Shown one piece after another: positions 1-12,500 of a stretch of DNA of 64,000 nucleotides (the stretch's first letter is position 1; every line of letters starts with the position of its first letter). This DNA is from Strigamia acuminata (lineage: Eukaryota > Arthropoda > Chilopoda > Geophilomorpha > Linotaeniidae), in assembly GCA_949358305.1 (NCBI GenBank), contig OX442314.1, forward strand, positions 4,095,087 through 4,159,086, in the 5' to 3' direction. Both the position numbers and the translations under genes were made by a program. Under the pieces are notes generated by a model, which did no database searches, was not told the origin of the DNA, and saw only the letters and a list, made by a program, of their open reading frames with translations.

Positions 1-216
1 ATAAAATCGATTTAAATCAAATAAAACCAATTTAAATCAAATAAAATCAATTTAAATCAAAGAAAATCAATTTAAATCAAAGAAAATCAATTTAAATCAA
101 AGAAAATCAATTTAAATCAAATAAAACCAATTTAAATCAAAGAAAATCAATTTAAATCAAAGAAAATCAATTTAAATCAAAGAAAATCAATTTAAATCAA
201 ATAAAATCAACTTAAA
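1..216. repeat. 20-bp tandem array in ESF1 intron
   Basis: About eleven copies of a 20-bp AT-rich unit (agaaaatcaatttaaatcaa with single-base variants such as ataaaaccaa) run from the window edge to about 216. They sit in the ESF1 intron whose donor is at 231 (minus strand). No coding potential is seen. This is the first of many introns here that carry their own private tandem word. Confidence 0.9.
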
Positions 217-231
217 ATTTAAATGACTAAC

Positions 232-1765
232 ATCGTCAAACGTCATCGAATCGGGAATAAACCGTAAATCGAGTCGCACGGCGCTGCTTTCGTACTCAAT
301 CCCGGTGCAATCCTCGTAGATTTTGTTAGCAGTCGCCGCCGAATCGCACTCGACGACCGCGTAGTAATACCGCAGCCTATTCAACTGATATTTGCGCAAC
401 TTCTCCATATGGTACGCCGAACCCTCCACGTCTTCCTCGTTCTCCTCCTCCTCTCCCTCGATCGTCTCCTCCACCAACTCCTTCGGGCCCGACAAATCTT
501 CTTCCTTCATCCGACTTTTCCCGTACTCGGACGCGTAAATCTTCACGCTTTGCACGATCCCTTCGCTCGGCTTAAACGAGTTGCAAAGCACGTAAATATC
601 GCCGGCTTTGATCCGGTCCCAGTCCATGTTGCAAACGGCCAGTCGGCGCGTAATTTCGCTCGTTTCCGTCGCATCGGTGTCCAGCTCGCCCCACGCGTGC
701 TCCACCGCATCCTCGTCTGAAAAACAAAAATTAATTAATCTAATTATGCGCGGGTCTGTTTCAATTGTACCTTCGTCGTCGGACTCGGTCGTGCTGCCGT
801 CGCAAGACTCGACGTTGCCTTCACCTCGAGCCAAATCCACTTCTCCCGCTTCGGACTCGCTTTCAGAAACTTCGGAGCCTTAAAATTTCAAATTTTTGAT
901 TAATTTTTTAATTTAAAAACACAATTTCGACCATTTTAAACAAATTTTTGATAATTTTTGATCAATTTCGACCATTTTAAACAAATTTTTGAATAATTTT
1001 GATCAATTTCGACCATTTTAAACAAATTTTTGATTAATTTTGAACAATTTCAACCATTTTAAACAAATTTTTGATAATTTTTGATCAATTTCAACCATTT
1101 TAAACAAATTTTTGATCAATTTTTTAATTTAAAAACAAAATTTCGGCCATTTTAAACAAATTTTTGATCAATTTTGATCAATTTCGACCATTTTAAACAA
1201 ATTTTTGATCAATTTTTAATCATTTTCGACCATTATAAACAAATTTTTGAATAATTTTGATCAATTTCGACCATTTTAAACAAATTTTTGATCAATTTTT
1301 ATCAATTTCGACCATTTTAAACAAATTTTTGATTAATTTTGATCAATTTCGACCGTTTTAAATGAATAAATTACTCGTTTGCTGCGAAACATCGCTTTCA
1401 ACGTCGGATTCCAACGGTTTTAATTCAATATCTGATGGAATTTCAGTTTCTGTTTTCTCAATTTTCTTTTTCTTGATTTTCTTCTTTTTCGAGACTTCTT
1501 CGTTCGTTTCCGCGCCGTCCTCGTCGCTGGACGCACATTCTGACGAAGACAAGTGATAAAACTTCTTCAGGTCTTCTTTGGACGTGCGATTGATGGGCCG
1601 GCCACGTTTGTCGGTCTTGTAATTCACGCTGAAGTCGTCGTCGCCATCGAACATTCCCTTGAATCGTTTGTCGATTTTCACTTTCCGCTCCTCCTTCGGG
1701 ATTCGCTTAAACCGCGGATCGTGCAGCACGTGAGCGAATCGCGGGTCCTTTTTAATGCGATCCAT
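232..1765 (-). CDS. ESF1: ESF1 nucleolar pre-rRNA processing factor (5' part)
   Basis: ESF1 homologue, a nucleolar protein needed for 18S rRNA maturation and small-subunit assembly. Three coding exons are visible on the minus strand: 1765-1375, 878-771 and 716-232. Intron phases agree: codon AGC is split across the first junction, and the second intron is only 54 bp. The N-terminal block contains DPRFKRIPKEERKVKIDKRF. Exon 2 is acidic and ends near DLARGEGNVES. Exon 3 carries the RRM-like core with ITRRLAVCNMDWDRIKAGD, then SFKPSEG, YGKSRMKEE and LRFIPDSMTFDD. The start ATG at 1765 is the first in frame after an acceptor near 1775. The acidic linker between the N-terminal block and the RRM-like block is much shorter than I remember for vertebrate ESF1. 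The C-terminal exons lie left of the window, so the gene is partial here. Confidence 0.9.
893..1358. repeat. AT-rich tandem array in ESF1 intron
   Basis: Roughly 30-bp units built on gaccattttaaacaaatttt followed by variants of tgatcaatttt fill almost the whole intron between ESF1 exons 1 and 2 (879-1374). The units are degenerate and differ from the 20-bp array in the next ESF1 intron. Confidence 0.85.
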
Positions 1766-1774
1766 CTTCAAACT

Positions 1775-1862
1775 AAACAAAAACTAAATAAATAAATGGA
1801 ATCCACTTTAAAAAAAACGCACCTTTTAAGTTTTCTACGAGCGTGTCACTGCCGCCATTTAC
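1775..1862 (-). promoter_or_regulatory. ESF1 5' leader with short intron and uORF
   Basis: Upstream of the ESF1 ATG, an acceptor (tttgtttag, near 1775) and a donor (aaaag/gtgcg, at 1822) bound an intron of about 48 bp in the 5' leader. The leader exon begins near aaATGGCGGCAGTG and holds a seven-codon uORF (ATG at about 1858, then TAG) ahead of the donor. Inference from splice signals only; the transcription start was not seen. Confidence 0.45.
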
Positions 1863-2172
1863 AATTTTAAACAAACGAAGCGCCGTAACTCAGATCCAGC
1901 CACCAGATGGCGGTTCGAGCGGAAATAAAACCCAAAAAACTCGTAATATACACAAAATATAACAAAATTTATATTAGAAACAAAATCCCGGACACAAATT
2001 ACAGTTTTCAAATAAATAAAACAATGAAAATCAGGTAGAAAAAATATTATATATTTTTTTTCGTTTTGTTTTAACACAATTCGTAAGAAAAATCGCACTG
2101 ATCTGGAATTATTCAATTCAAAGTACTGAAATCATCTTAAAGAGAACGTTACAATTTAAACTAAACATTTTA
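1863..2172. other. ESF1-TMX1 intergenic spacer
   Basis: AT-rich spacer between the 5' end of ESF1 and the stop codon of TMX1, both transcribed leftward. It must hold the TMX1 3' UTR and the ESF1 promoter. Minus-strand ATAAA-type signals lie just after the TMX1 stop. No other feature recognised. Confidence 0.5.
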
Positions 2173-5100
2173 TTATTCGTCCTTTCTCACTGGGCGCCTT
2201 TTCCTCACTTCGTCCGAGCCCGCTACCAAGCCCCCTAACGAATCGACCGCGTCGCCGACGTTTTCCTATAGATAAAATCATTAAAAACCGTTTGATTTAT
2301 CGATCTAAATCGAAAGAAATCGATATTTACAACGGTTTCTACATTTCCGGGCGTTTCTTCGACCTTTTTAACGTCGCTAGTTTCGCTTATTAAGTCGCCT
2401 TCCGTCGACGGCACTGAAATGTGTGATCTGGGCGACGGCGGAATCGTCGTTTTCGGCGGAAACACAAAATCGATTATGCAAACCAAAATCTAAAATTGAA
2501 AAAATTTGCAAATTTAAAATTATTTTTTAATTAGACAGAAATACGGGTCGATCCTCACTATTCCGAACACTGTTACGGGTGAACACGTTACAACGAACCG
2601 CAATACAACAAATTTTTTGTAAAAAAAATTTAATATAACGAATTTTTTTATAGATAATTTTGATATAACGAATTTTTTGTTAAAAAATCTTGATATAACG
2701 AATTTTTTGTTAAAAAATTTTGATATAACGAATTTTTTGTTAAAAAATCTTGATATAACGAATTTTTTGTTAAAAAAGTATTGATATAATGAATTTTTTG
2801 TTAAAAAATTGATATAACGATTTTTTTGTTAAAAAATCTTGATACAACGAATTTTTTGTTAAAAAATTTTGTTTTCCGAATTTTTTGTTAAAAAATTTTG
2901 ATATAACGAAATTTTTGTTAAAAAATCTTGATACAACGAATTTTTTGTTAAAAAATCTTGATATAACGAATTTTTTGTTAAAAAATCTTGATACAACGAA
3001 TTTTTTGTTAAAATATCTTGATATAACAAATTTTTTGTTAAAAAATCTTGATATAACGAATTTTTTGTTAAAAAATATTAATATAACGAATATTTTGTTA
3101 AAAAATCTTGATATAACGAATTTTTTTGTTAAAAAATTTAGATATAACGAATTTTTTGTTACAAAATTTTGATATAACGAATTTTTTTGTTAAAAAATTT
3201 TGATAAAACGAACTTATTACAACGCAGTTTTTGCGGTACATCTCGCGCTACTTCACTCTCGTCAAATTCTGAGAAACTGGTGTATTTTCACAAACAATAA
3301 AATAATTATAATTTGTACAAATAAAAATACTTAGAATTTTAATTTGTACAAATAAAATATTTACAAATTATTTCAAATCAATTCTCTCGACCGCTGCAAC
3401 TTTACCACGCATTTCTCGTTCTTTACCACGATATCGCCGACCTAAATTAATTTTAAAAAAATTCCATCAAATGGTTCATTTCGAGAACATAAGTAGCGCG
3501 AGACGTAAAATTTAACCAGTTTACTGTTAAAGTAGTGTTAAAATACCCTTAGCCTACCCAACACTTATAATGAGGTTCGATCTGTTATGAAACAATGAAC
3601 CGAGGATAACATGGACACGTATCCACATGTGTTTTGCCGTGTACGGCGCACTGTATTCTGGGACGACAACAGGTAACAATATAACAAACATGCTTAGTTG
3701 GCAAGCAATGCATGACACGTGATTGCCGTCGTCCAATCAGCGCACAGAACAACGAATCAATAGGAAATAACACGCGGATACGTGGTTCATGAGGAAACTC
3801 ACTAATCCAAGAATGGCGCCAATAAGTATGGTAACTAAAGCGAAGATTAAGTAGGAACCCCAGTAAGGAACTCCGTATTCTTCAATTAGTTTCGTATGAA
3901 CGGACTGAAAAATAAAATAAAATAAAATGTATTATTTATTGCTGTTATTGTTAAAATAATTTTTTTTTTAACCGACCCGGAGAACCATTGATAATTTGAA
4001 GAAGTAGGAGATGAGTGACATTCTGAAAATGGAGAAATAAAATTGGAGAAATCCTTGTGTGATTTTTAGAAGTGTCAACTTGAATGTGAATTTGAATTTT
4101 CTGATGATTAATCGACCGGGCGTAATGTCATGCGTAAATTGGATTTTTTTTTTATAAAAATTTAATTTTTTTTTTAATTTCTTAAATTAAAATCGGCTCG
4201 AAAGGAAAAATGGAAAAATTTCTTAATTTTTTGCGAGAAATGTTTTAAATTTCATTTTTTATAATTATTTGTGAAAGAAATTCGAGTAAAATTTCATTTT
4301 TATATAAAAATAAAAGGAAAATTTATGTTTTCTATAAAAAGTTGACCTTTTTTCTCTAAAAATTGACTTTTTTCTATAAAAATTGACTTTTTTAAAAATA
4401 AGAATTGACTATTTTCTATTAAAATTGCCCTTTTTCTATAAAAATTGACTTTTTCCTATAAAAATTGACTTTTTTAAAAATAAAAATCTTTTTTTAAATA
4501 AAAATTTATCTCTCTTCTAAAACCCATTTTACAAATAAAAATCCTATCATTTCCAACTCCCCTGATGTTTTATATAAAAATGGACCTTTTTTCTATAAAA
4601 ATGGACCCTTTTTCTATAAAAATGGACCTTTTTTCTATAAAAATGGACCTTTTTTCTATAAAAATGGACCCTTTTTCTATAAAAATGGACCTTTTTTCTA
4701 TAAAAATGGACCTTTTTTCTATAAAAATGGACCTTTTTTCTATAAAAATGGACCTTTTTTCTACAAAAATAGACCTTTTTTCTATAATAATTGACCTTTT
4801 TTCTATAATAATTGACCTTTTTTCTATAAAAATTGACCTTTTTGCTATAAAAATTTCACTTTTTTCTATAAAATTTCACTTTTTTTTAATATAGAAATTC
4901 ATCTTTCTCCAAAAATCCATTTTTTCAAAAGCCAAAAATCCATTTTTTCAAAAGCCAAAAATCCATTTTTTCAAAAGCCAAAAATCCATTTTTTCAAAAG
5001 CCAAAAATCCATTTTTTCAAAAGCCAAAAATCCATTTTTTCAAAAGCCAAAAATCCATTTTTTCAAAAGCCAAAAATCCATTTTACACATAAAACTCCCA

Positions 5101-5750
5101 TCACATCCACCACCCCCGACAACCCCAACTGAAATCCCCATTTACTGAATCGAACTCGGCGATTTCCACGAAGAAATTTCCTCAACATTTTGCCACTTCT
5201 TATCCTCGACGAAACTAATAAAATTCTCTTTGTCGCGCGATCCTCGATACATTCGAAAATGACCATCCAAAACACTAAAAAAAAAAACAAAAAAAAAAAA
5301 CCATAAAATCCACAACCAACCAATCAATAAACAAATAAAAATCCATAAACTCCTCACTGGTAGATAGTGGGCAGCGCCGTGACCATAAACCGTCCACTCA
5401 GCCCCGGATTGGCGGTCACGTCAACTTGCGCCACATTTATTCCTAGATCTTTGCTCCAAGCTGCGAATTCCTTCCAAATCACTTCTAGTCCCTTACACGC
5501 GGGACACCAGGGTGCAAAACTGAAAGAAAAATGCCCAAACACATGAAAAACATTGAAACAACATTCGAAAAACGTTGAAAACTCACAATTCGACCATCCA
5601 TTCGCCTTCCAGCATTTGCTGCCAATTTTCTTCATTTAATTCAACTAGTTTAGTCCGAGGAAGGGAGTTCGTTTCTTGCGTGTAAACTAGATTTAGAATT
5701 AATAGAAAGCTGAGAATTCCCAAAACTGTTTGGCGCTGAATAGAAGCCAT
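2173..5750 (-). CDS. TMX1: TMX1-type thioredoxin-related transmembrane protein
   Basis: ER membrane protein disulfide isomerase/reductase of the TMX1 type. Seven minus-strand exons join in frame: 5750-5587, 5519-5358, 5274-5146, 4022-3977, 3904-3803, 2489-2331 and 2265-2173, giving 284 codons plus stop, close to the family length (about 280). An N-terminal signal peptide covers roughly residues 1-25. The thioredoxin domain follows with active site WCPAC (catalytic CPAC at 60-63) and the ALPTIYH segment containing the cis-proline. A juxtamembrane segment precedes one transmembrane helix at about 183-211 (GSYLIFALVTILIGAILGL onward). The short acidic/Ser-rich cytosolic tail ends KRRPVRKDE. All junction phases are consistent (a split Phe codon, a split His codon, a split Gln codon, then phase 0). 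The introns carry large tandem arrays. The start ATG is the first Met before a hydrophobic signal sequence. Confidence 0.93.
2610..3215. repeat. 30-bp tandem array in TMX1 intron
   Basis: About twenty copies of a 30-bp unit, gatataacgaattttttgtt followed by aaaaaatctt, with small variants. It lies inside the 1.3 kb TMX1 intron 2490-3802. The long open frame across it (2885-3172, plus strand) reflects the period being a multiple of three and is not a gene. Confidence 0.9.
3216..3802. other. Remainder of large TMX1 intron
   Basis: Non-repetitive intron DNA after the 30-bp array. It contains TTTGCGGTACATCTCGCG at 3230-3247, an 18-bp word that recurs in the palindromic GC-rich loci at 38829 and 39165. 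It also has an inverted 13-bp pair, tctcgcgctactt (3241) and aagtagcgcgaga (3490), which suggests an old insertion. The part 3540-3780 is richer in GC and unique in this window. No coding evidence. Confidence 0.5.
4320..4895. repeat. 21-bp tandem array in TMX1 intron
   Basis: Units of about 21 bp on the theme ttttttctataaaaatggac, degenerate at the left end and regular from 4565. The plus-strand open frame here is a by-product of the period. Confidence 0.9.
4905..5088. repeat. 23-bp tandem array in TMX1 intron
   Basis: About eight nearly identical copies of aaaaatccattttttcaaaa plus gcc. It directly follows a different array in the same intron, so two independent words were amplified side by side. 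Confidence 0.9.
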
Positions 5751-6518
5751 GAGTGCGAATGCCAACAGCACACGCCGACCGGAAACAAGATGAGTGCGAA
5801 TGGCGCTGGAAATCCGCACGACGGTGGCGCCATCGTTTGCTAATATACGACACAATAATTTTTATAATTTCCAGAATTAACAGAATTTCCAGAATTTCCA
5901 AAATTTTAAACAATAAAATTAAATCCAAAACAATTTTTAAAAATTTTATTTTAAATTTTTTAGAAATTTGATCCGATGAAATGGGGCCTAAAGAAATCCG
6001 GGGCCTCAATTTGGTTGATTTTGATACGTCATACGTGGGCCTTACGATCGAGACCCCCCGAATGTCCAAACACGAGCCCACACGCAATGGCATATTTCCA
6101 AATTTGAACATCGCGGAAATCCCGACTATATTTTCAAATAAATTGTTGCATTTATATTTAATTAGAAAATCGAAACTGTTATCCCCAATGCTAACGCCAT
6201 CTTTTGGCGAGTTTTAATGTTGTTTCTGAAACAATCAACAGATGGCGATGAAAAACTCATAATTTTTACATCCCGCTAGGTGCAGACCAAATCGTCTCTG
6301 TGTGGGGCCACGAACCGAAGTAAAAACTTCGCACTTTTGCGTTCATTTGGTCTATCAAAAGCGAATTCCAATTAAATTTAATGTTTTCGAATCAACACGC
6401 GGTTTAATTTCCGTCGCGCATCTGGTTTTACATCTCCCGGAAGTGGACGAGTATGCGATAACAGTAGTGCGATTTGCGGTGCAATTAAACGAATAAATTT
6501 CTCTCTCCGCTTTGCAGA
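5751..6518. promoter_or_regulatory. Divergent promoter region between TMX1 and RNF216-like A
   Basis: The 768 bp between the TMX1 start codon (minus) and the RNF216-like A start codon (plus) must hold both promoters and 5' leaders. A near-repeat gagtgcgaatg occurs at 5751 and again near 5791. A polypyrimidine tract ending ctttgcag stops two bases before the A start codon and looks like an acceptor, so gene A probably has a 5' UTR intron. No core promoter motif could be assigned with confidence. Confidence 0.45.
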
Positions 6519-9500
6519 ATGAGCAACCCGCCGACGGATTTATACCAGCGACTGCTCGAAGAGGTGATATTGGTGCGCAAATACGTGAAAGACAGAAGCG
6601 ACGAGGAGATTTTGGCGTATTTAGAGGCGCACGTCGGGGATTCGAATCGTGTCGAAACGGTCGTACGAGAATTGCGCGATGGCGACGAGAATCTCGTTTT
6701 CCCGGCGAAGGAGGAGTGCAGCGGCACCGAGGACAAAATCTGCTTGATCGACTTGACGGAGGACGATGATCAGTGTTTTTTGCAGGTGAAATCGTTGGAG
6801 GATCCGCAGCCGTCGACGTCGACGTCGGCCGCGGGTGCGGAGTCGCCGGTCGAGAAACAAGTGGAAACTTTGATGGAGATGTTTCCTGACGGGGATCCCG
6901 AGTTTTTTTCTGGTTTTATTCAGGAGAATTATGCGAATTCGGACGTTGTGCAGGAGACGGTGAATATGTGGTTGGAGAATAAGAGTTATAAGAAGTTGGA
7001 ACAGGCGAAAAAGGATTCGATTAAGAGGAAATTTGCTGAAAGGTGACAGAAATTGGATTTATTTCGACTGAAATGCGATTTATTTCGACTTAAATTCGAC
7101 TTATTTTGATAAAATTCGATTTATTTCGACTTAAATTCGACTTATTTTGATAAAATTCGATTTATTTTGATAAAATTTGATTTATTTTGATAAAATTAGA
7201 TTTATTTTGATAAAATTCGATTTATTTTGATAAAATTCGATTTATTTTGATGAAATTGGATTTATTTTGATGAAATTGGATTTATTTTGATAAAATTGGA
7301 TTTATTTCGATTGAAATGCGATTTATTTCGACTGAAATTCGACTTATTTCGACTGAAATTCGACTTATTTCGACTGAAATTCGATTTATTTCGACTTAAA
7401 TTCGATCTATTTCGACTTAAATCGATTTATTTCGATTAAAATTCGATCTATTTCGACTTAAATCGATTTATTTCGACTAAAATTTGATTTATTTTGATAA
7501 AATTCGATTTATTTTGATAAAATTCGATTCATTTTGATAAAATTCGATTTATTTTGATAAAATTCGATTTATCTTAAAAAAATTCGATTTATTTCGACTA
7601 AAATTTGATTTATTTTGATAAAATTCGATTTATTAATTGTATTTTTAATTTTTTTTTAAGGAATTTCACCGTGGAAGAGTTTTTGGAAATGTTCCCGGAC
7701 CCTGAAAAATACTTCAACAACCCCGATCGAGTTGTGGCGGCGAACTACAAGAAACACATTTATGTTTACGCGCTCAATAACTTTCCAAACATCCCCCAAC
7801 CTACCGTCGCAAAGATGCTGGTCAAACACAAATATCACCTAATTCCGTTCGTCCGACAGGCCAAGTGCTTCGAACCGAGTAAATGGTGAAAATTCCACGC
7901 ATTTTTGGTGTTATTTCGTTTGTTTTTCTAGGGATCGGCGTCGAATTAAATCCTATTCCGGACCAAATTGAAATGCCGCAGCCGATGGACGAGTTGTTTT
8001 ACAAGGAATTGCAATATCTCGAGTTGGCGGACGAAATTAAAGGTAAGAAAGGGTTAAAATTATGGTTGAACCGAATACAAATAAAGCGAGAAAAAGAAAT
8101 AATTTTTTTTTTTTTTTTGTAGAGTATCAGAATAAGAAGAAAGACGAGAAGAAGAAGAAGATTGAGGAAGCGCGATGTGCGGGGACTTTGATGACGTGCG
8201 AGTGTTGTTTCGAGGATGAGTTGTTGTTGGAGGATTTGTTGCCGTGCACGAATGATCATTTGTTCTGTAAAGATTGTATACGGCGCCAAGCTGAGATTAA
8301 TATAGGTGGGAATTTATTTTATTTGTTGGCGATTTTTGGTTAGTTTTATTGTTTTGGGAAGATGGAATGGTGGATTTGTATGAATGTGACCGATTTAAGT
8401 AATTGGCGAAATTTATGATGAAAAATGTGAAATTTTTCTAAAATTTGTGGAATTTTGACAGAATTTATGAAATTAATCTGAAAGTTTTTCAAATTTTCTG
8501 AAATTTTAAAGGAATTTATGAAAATAATTTGGAATTTATGTAAAATTCTTCAAATTTTGTTCAAAATTCTTCAAATTTTGTTCAAAATTCTTCAAATTTT
8601 GTTCAAAATTCTTCAAATTTTGTTCAAAATTACTTAAAATTTCTCAAATTTTGTCCAAATTTACCTAAATTTCCTCAAATTTTGCTCAAATTTACCTAAA
8701 TTTTCTTAAATTTTGTCCAAATTTATCTAAAATTCTTCAATTTTTTTCCAAATTTACCTGAAATTCTTCAAAATTCTTTAATTCCTCAAATTTCTTAAAT
8801 TCCTTAAATTCCTGAAATTCCTGAAATTCCTAAAATTCCTGAAATTTTTCAAATTCCTGAAATTTTTCAAATTTTGTCCAATTTTACCTCAAATTTTGTC
8901 CAATTTTCTCTCAAATTTATTCCAATTTTACCTCAAATTTATTCCACTTTTACCTCAAATTTATTCCAATTTTACCTCCAATTTTGTCCAATTTTACCTC
9001 AAATTCCTCAAATTTTACCTCAAATTTCTCAAATTTTACATCAAATTCCTCAAATTTTACCTCAAATTCCTCAAATTTTACCTCAAATTCCTCAAATTTT
9101 ACCTCAAATTCTTCAAATTTTACTTCAAATTCCTCAAATTTCTCAAATTTTACCTCAAATTCCTCAAATTTTACCTCAAATTCCTCAAATTTTACTTCAA
9201 ATTCCTCAAATTTTCCCTCAAATTCCTCAAATTTTACCTCAAATTCCTCAAATTTTCCCTCAAATTTTCCCTCAAATTCCTCAAATTTTGTCCAAATTTA
9301 CCAAACTGCTCATTTTTACTAAATCTTTGAAAAATTTCAATTTTTTTCCTAAAACTTCCACAAATTTCCCAAACGATTCAAAATCAATCCCAAACTTCCC
9401 AAACTCAGTCGCAATCCCTCACAAACATCCAAAACTAAAACCAACCAACTAACTCATTATCAACATTCCAGGTGCAAACAACTTGCATTTTCCATGTTTT

Positions 9501-12500
9501 AACGGCTACTGCAAGGAACACTTTCCCATGCGAGTCCTCCAAAGCTGCCTCAAACCCAACATCTTCTCAATCGTCCTTCGAAAAGTGCAAGAAGAAGAAA
9601 TCCGCCGCGCCGAAATCCCCGACCTGGAAGCCTGTCCCTTCTGCTCGTTCTGCGCCATCATGCCCGACACCAACGACAAAGTATTCAAATGCCTCAACCC
9701 CGAGTGCCTTAAAGAGAGTTGCAGGTAACGAGAAATAATTAACAAATAATTAAATAAATAAATAATTTGGTTTTGCCGTTTTGCCAGACTTTGTAAAGAA
9801 CCAAATCACGTGCCTTTGCGCTGCAACGAGATCGAGAACAAAACCGAAGTGGACATGCGGACTTTTATTGAGAATAAGATGACCGATGCGCTGTTGCGCA
9901 CGTGTCCGAGTTGCAAGCGACGGTTCATCAAGGATTATGGGTGCAACAAGATGACGTGCACGTGCGGGCAACTTATGTGCTACGTGTGCAGGCAACCGAT
10001 AGCGGATTACGAACATTTTGAAAAGACTATCAACTTAAAGTGAGAAAGAAATAATTGGCGGTTTTGGGTTGAGGAATTTTTCGGATTGGAAAAGGAATTT
10101 TTTTTGGATCGGGAAATGATTTTTTTGCACCGGAAAATTTATTTTTTGATCGGAAAATTCTGGTTTTGCACCGGAAAATTTATTTTTTGATTGGAAAATT
10201 CTAGTTTTGCACCGGAAAATTTATTTTTTGACTGCAACATTCATTTTTTGCACCGGAAAATTTATTTTTTGATTGGAAAATTCTGTTTTTGGACCGGAAA
10301 ATTCTGTTTTTGATTGGAAAATTTATTTTTTGATCGAAAAATTTATTTTTTGATCGAAAAATTCAGTTTTTGCACCGGAAAATTCAGTTTTTGCACCGGA
10401 AAATTCAGTTTTTGCACCCGAAAATTCAGTTCTAACACCGGAAAATTCAGTTTTTGCACCCGAAAATTCAGTTCTAACACCGGAAAATTCAGTTTTTGCA
10501 CCGGAAAATTAATTTTTTGATCGGACAATTTATTTTTTGATCGGAAAATTTATTTTTTGCACCGGAAAATTTATTTTTTGCACCGGAAAATTTATTTTTT
10601 GATTGGAAAATTTGTTTTTTGATCGGAAAATTTGTTTTTTGATCGGAAAATTTATTTTTTAACTGGAAAATTCAATTTTTGCACCGGCAATTTCAGTTTT
10701 TGCATCGGCAAATTCAGTTTTTGCACCACTAAATTCAGTTTTTACACCGCTAAATTCAATTTTTGCACTGAAAAATTTATTTTTTGACTGCAACAGAAGG
10801 CAACCGATAGCGGATTACGAACATTTTGAAAAGACTATTAACGGAAAGTGAGAAAGAAATAATTGGCGGGATTTTTCGATCAAAAAATAAATTTTTCAAT
10901 CAAAAAATAAATTTTTCAATCAAAAAATAAATTTTCCGGTGCAAAAACTGAATTTTCCGATCAAAAACTAAATTTTCCGGTGCAAAAAATGAATGTTGCA
11001 GTCAAAAAATAAATTTTCCGGTGCAAAACCAGAATTTTCCAATCAAAAAATAAATTTTCCGGTGCAATTTTACGGCCATTTTTTTGGCACTGAAAAATTT
11101 ATTTTTTGATCTGAAAATTCATTTTTTGCACCGGAAAATTCAGTTTTTGTACCGAAAATTCATTTTTTGCACCGGAAAATCCATTTGTTTCGACCCAATT
11201 ATTAATTTCTCTTTTTTAAATACTTATCGTTTGAATTTAGTTCGGGTAAATGTCAACTTTACTGCAACGACCTCGAAATGAACAGCAAAGAGTTGCAGAA
11301 AACGGCCACATCGGCGCGCGAGGAGTACATCAAGAAGCACCCGGAGTCGGCCAACATCGAGTTGAAATACGACCCGACCAAAAACATCTCGAGCGAGCGG
11401 CGCGTCGATTTCAATTACGAAGAAATGATGTTCAACTTGCACAGACGCCAAAGAGAAATGGAAGAGAGGCTCCTCGTGTACGCGGAGATGAGCTCCGGAG
11501 AGAGGTCGGTACAGAAACTGGCCAGAATGTGCGAGGCTCTCGACAGGCCGCTTGGAGTCGTTATGAGGGCACCTCACATGATGCGACTGCCGTATATGGT
11601 ACGTTGCGAAAATGACATGAAATTTCGAATTTTTAATAAGCTGATTTGTTTTTTTTCTTTCGTTTTTATAGCCGGATTTAGCTGTTCCTATACATAGACG
11701 TAATTGTTTTGATTTTTGTTTAATTTTGACTCAAAAACCATTTTATACTGCGTAAAATAGTTTTATAGTGCATAAAATCGTTTTATAGTGCATAAAATAG
11801 TTTTATAGTGCATAAAATGGTTTTATACTGCATAAAATGGTTTTATACTGCATAAAAAGGTTTTATACTGCAGAAAATGGTTTTATACTGCATAAAATGG
11901 TTTTATACTGCATAAAATGGTTTTATCCTGCGTAAAATGGTTTTATACTGCGTAAAATCGTTTTATAGTGCATAAATTTGTTTTATGCACTATAAAACGA
12001 TTTTATGCAGCATAAAATCGTTTTATAGTGCATAAAATCGTTTTATAGTGCATAAAATTGTTTTGTCGTGCATAAAATCGTTTTATACTGCATAAAATCG
12101 TTTTATAGTGCTAAAATCGTTTTATACTGCATAAAATCGTTTTATAGTGCATAAAATCGTTTTATAGTGCATAAAATTGATTTTAACTGTATAAAATCGT
12201 TTTATACTGAAATTGTTTTATAATGCATAAATTGCAAAAAAAAGCATTTTTCGGTCCAAAAAATGCATATTTTGGTCCCAAAAAATTGCATTTTTTAGTT
12301 TAAAAAAAATTGCATTTTTCGGTCCAAAAAAATTGTATTTTTCAGTCCAAAAAATTGCATTTTTCGGTCCAAAAAATGCATATTTCGGTTCCAATAAATT
12401 GCATTTTTCAGTTTAAAAAAATTGCATTTTTCAGTTTAAAAAAATTGCAATTTTCGGTAAAATAAAATTGTATTTTTCGGTCCAAAAAATTGCATTTTTC

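Noticed and set aside
5063-5323. Phe-rich minus-strand ORF overlapping a TMX1 exon in another frame
   Set aside because: It mixes intron poly(T) with the exon in the wrong frame; the TMX1 frame has family motifs and consistent splice phases.
8874-9452. Overlapping ORFs rich in PQIPQIL, FLKFYLK and SNFTSNS
   Set aside because: They are three frames of the same intron tandem repeat between two conserved exons of gene A.
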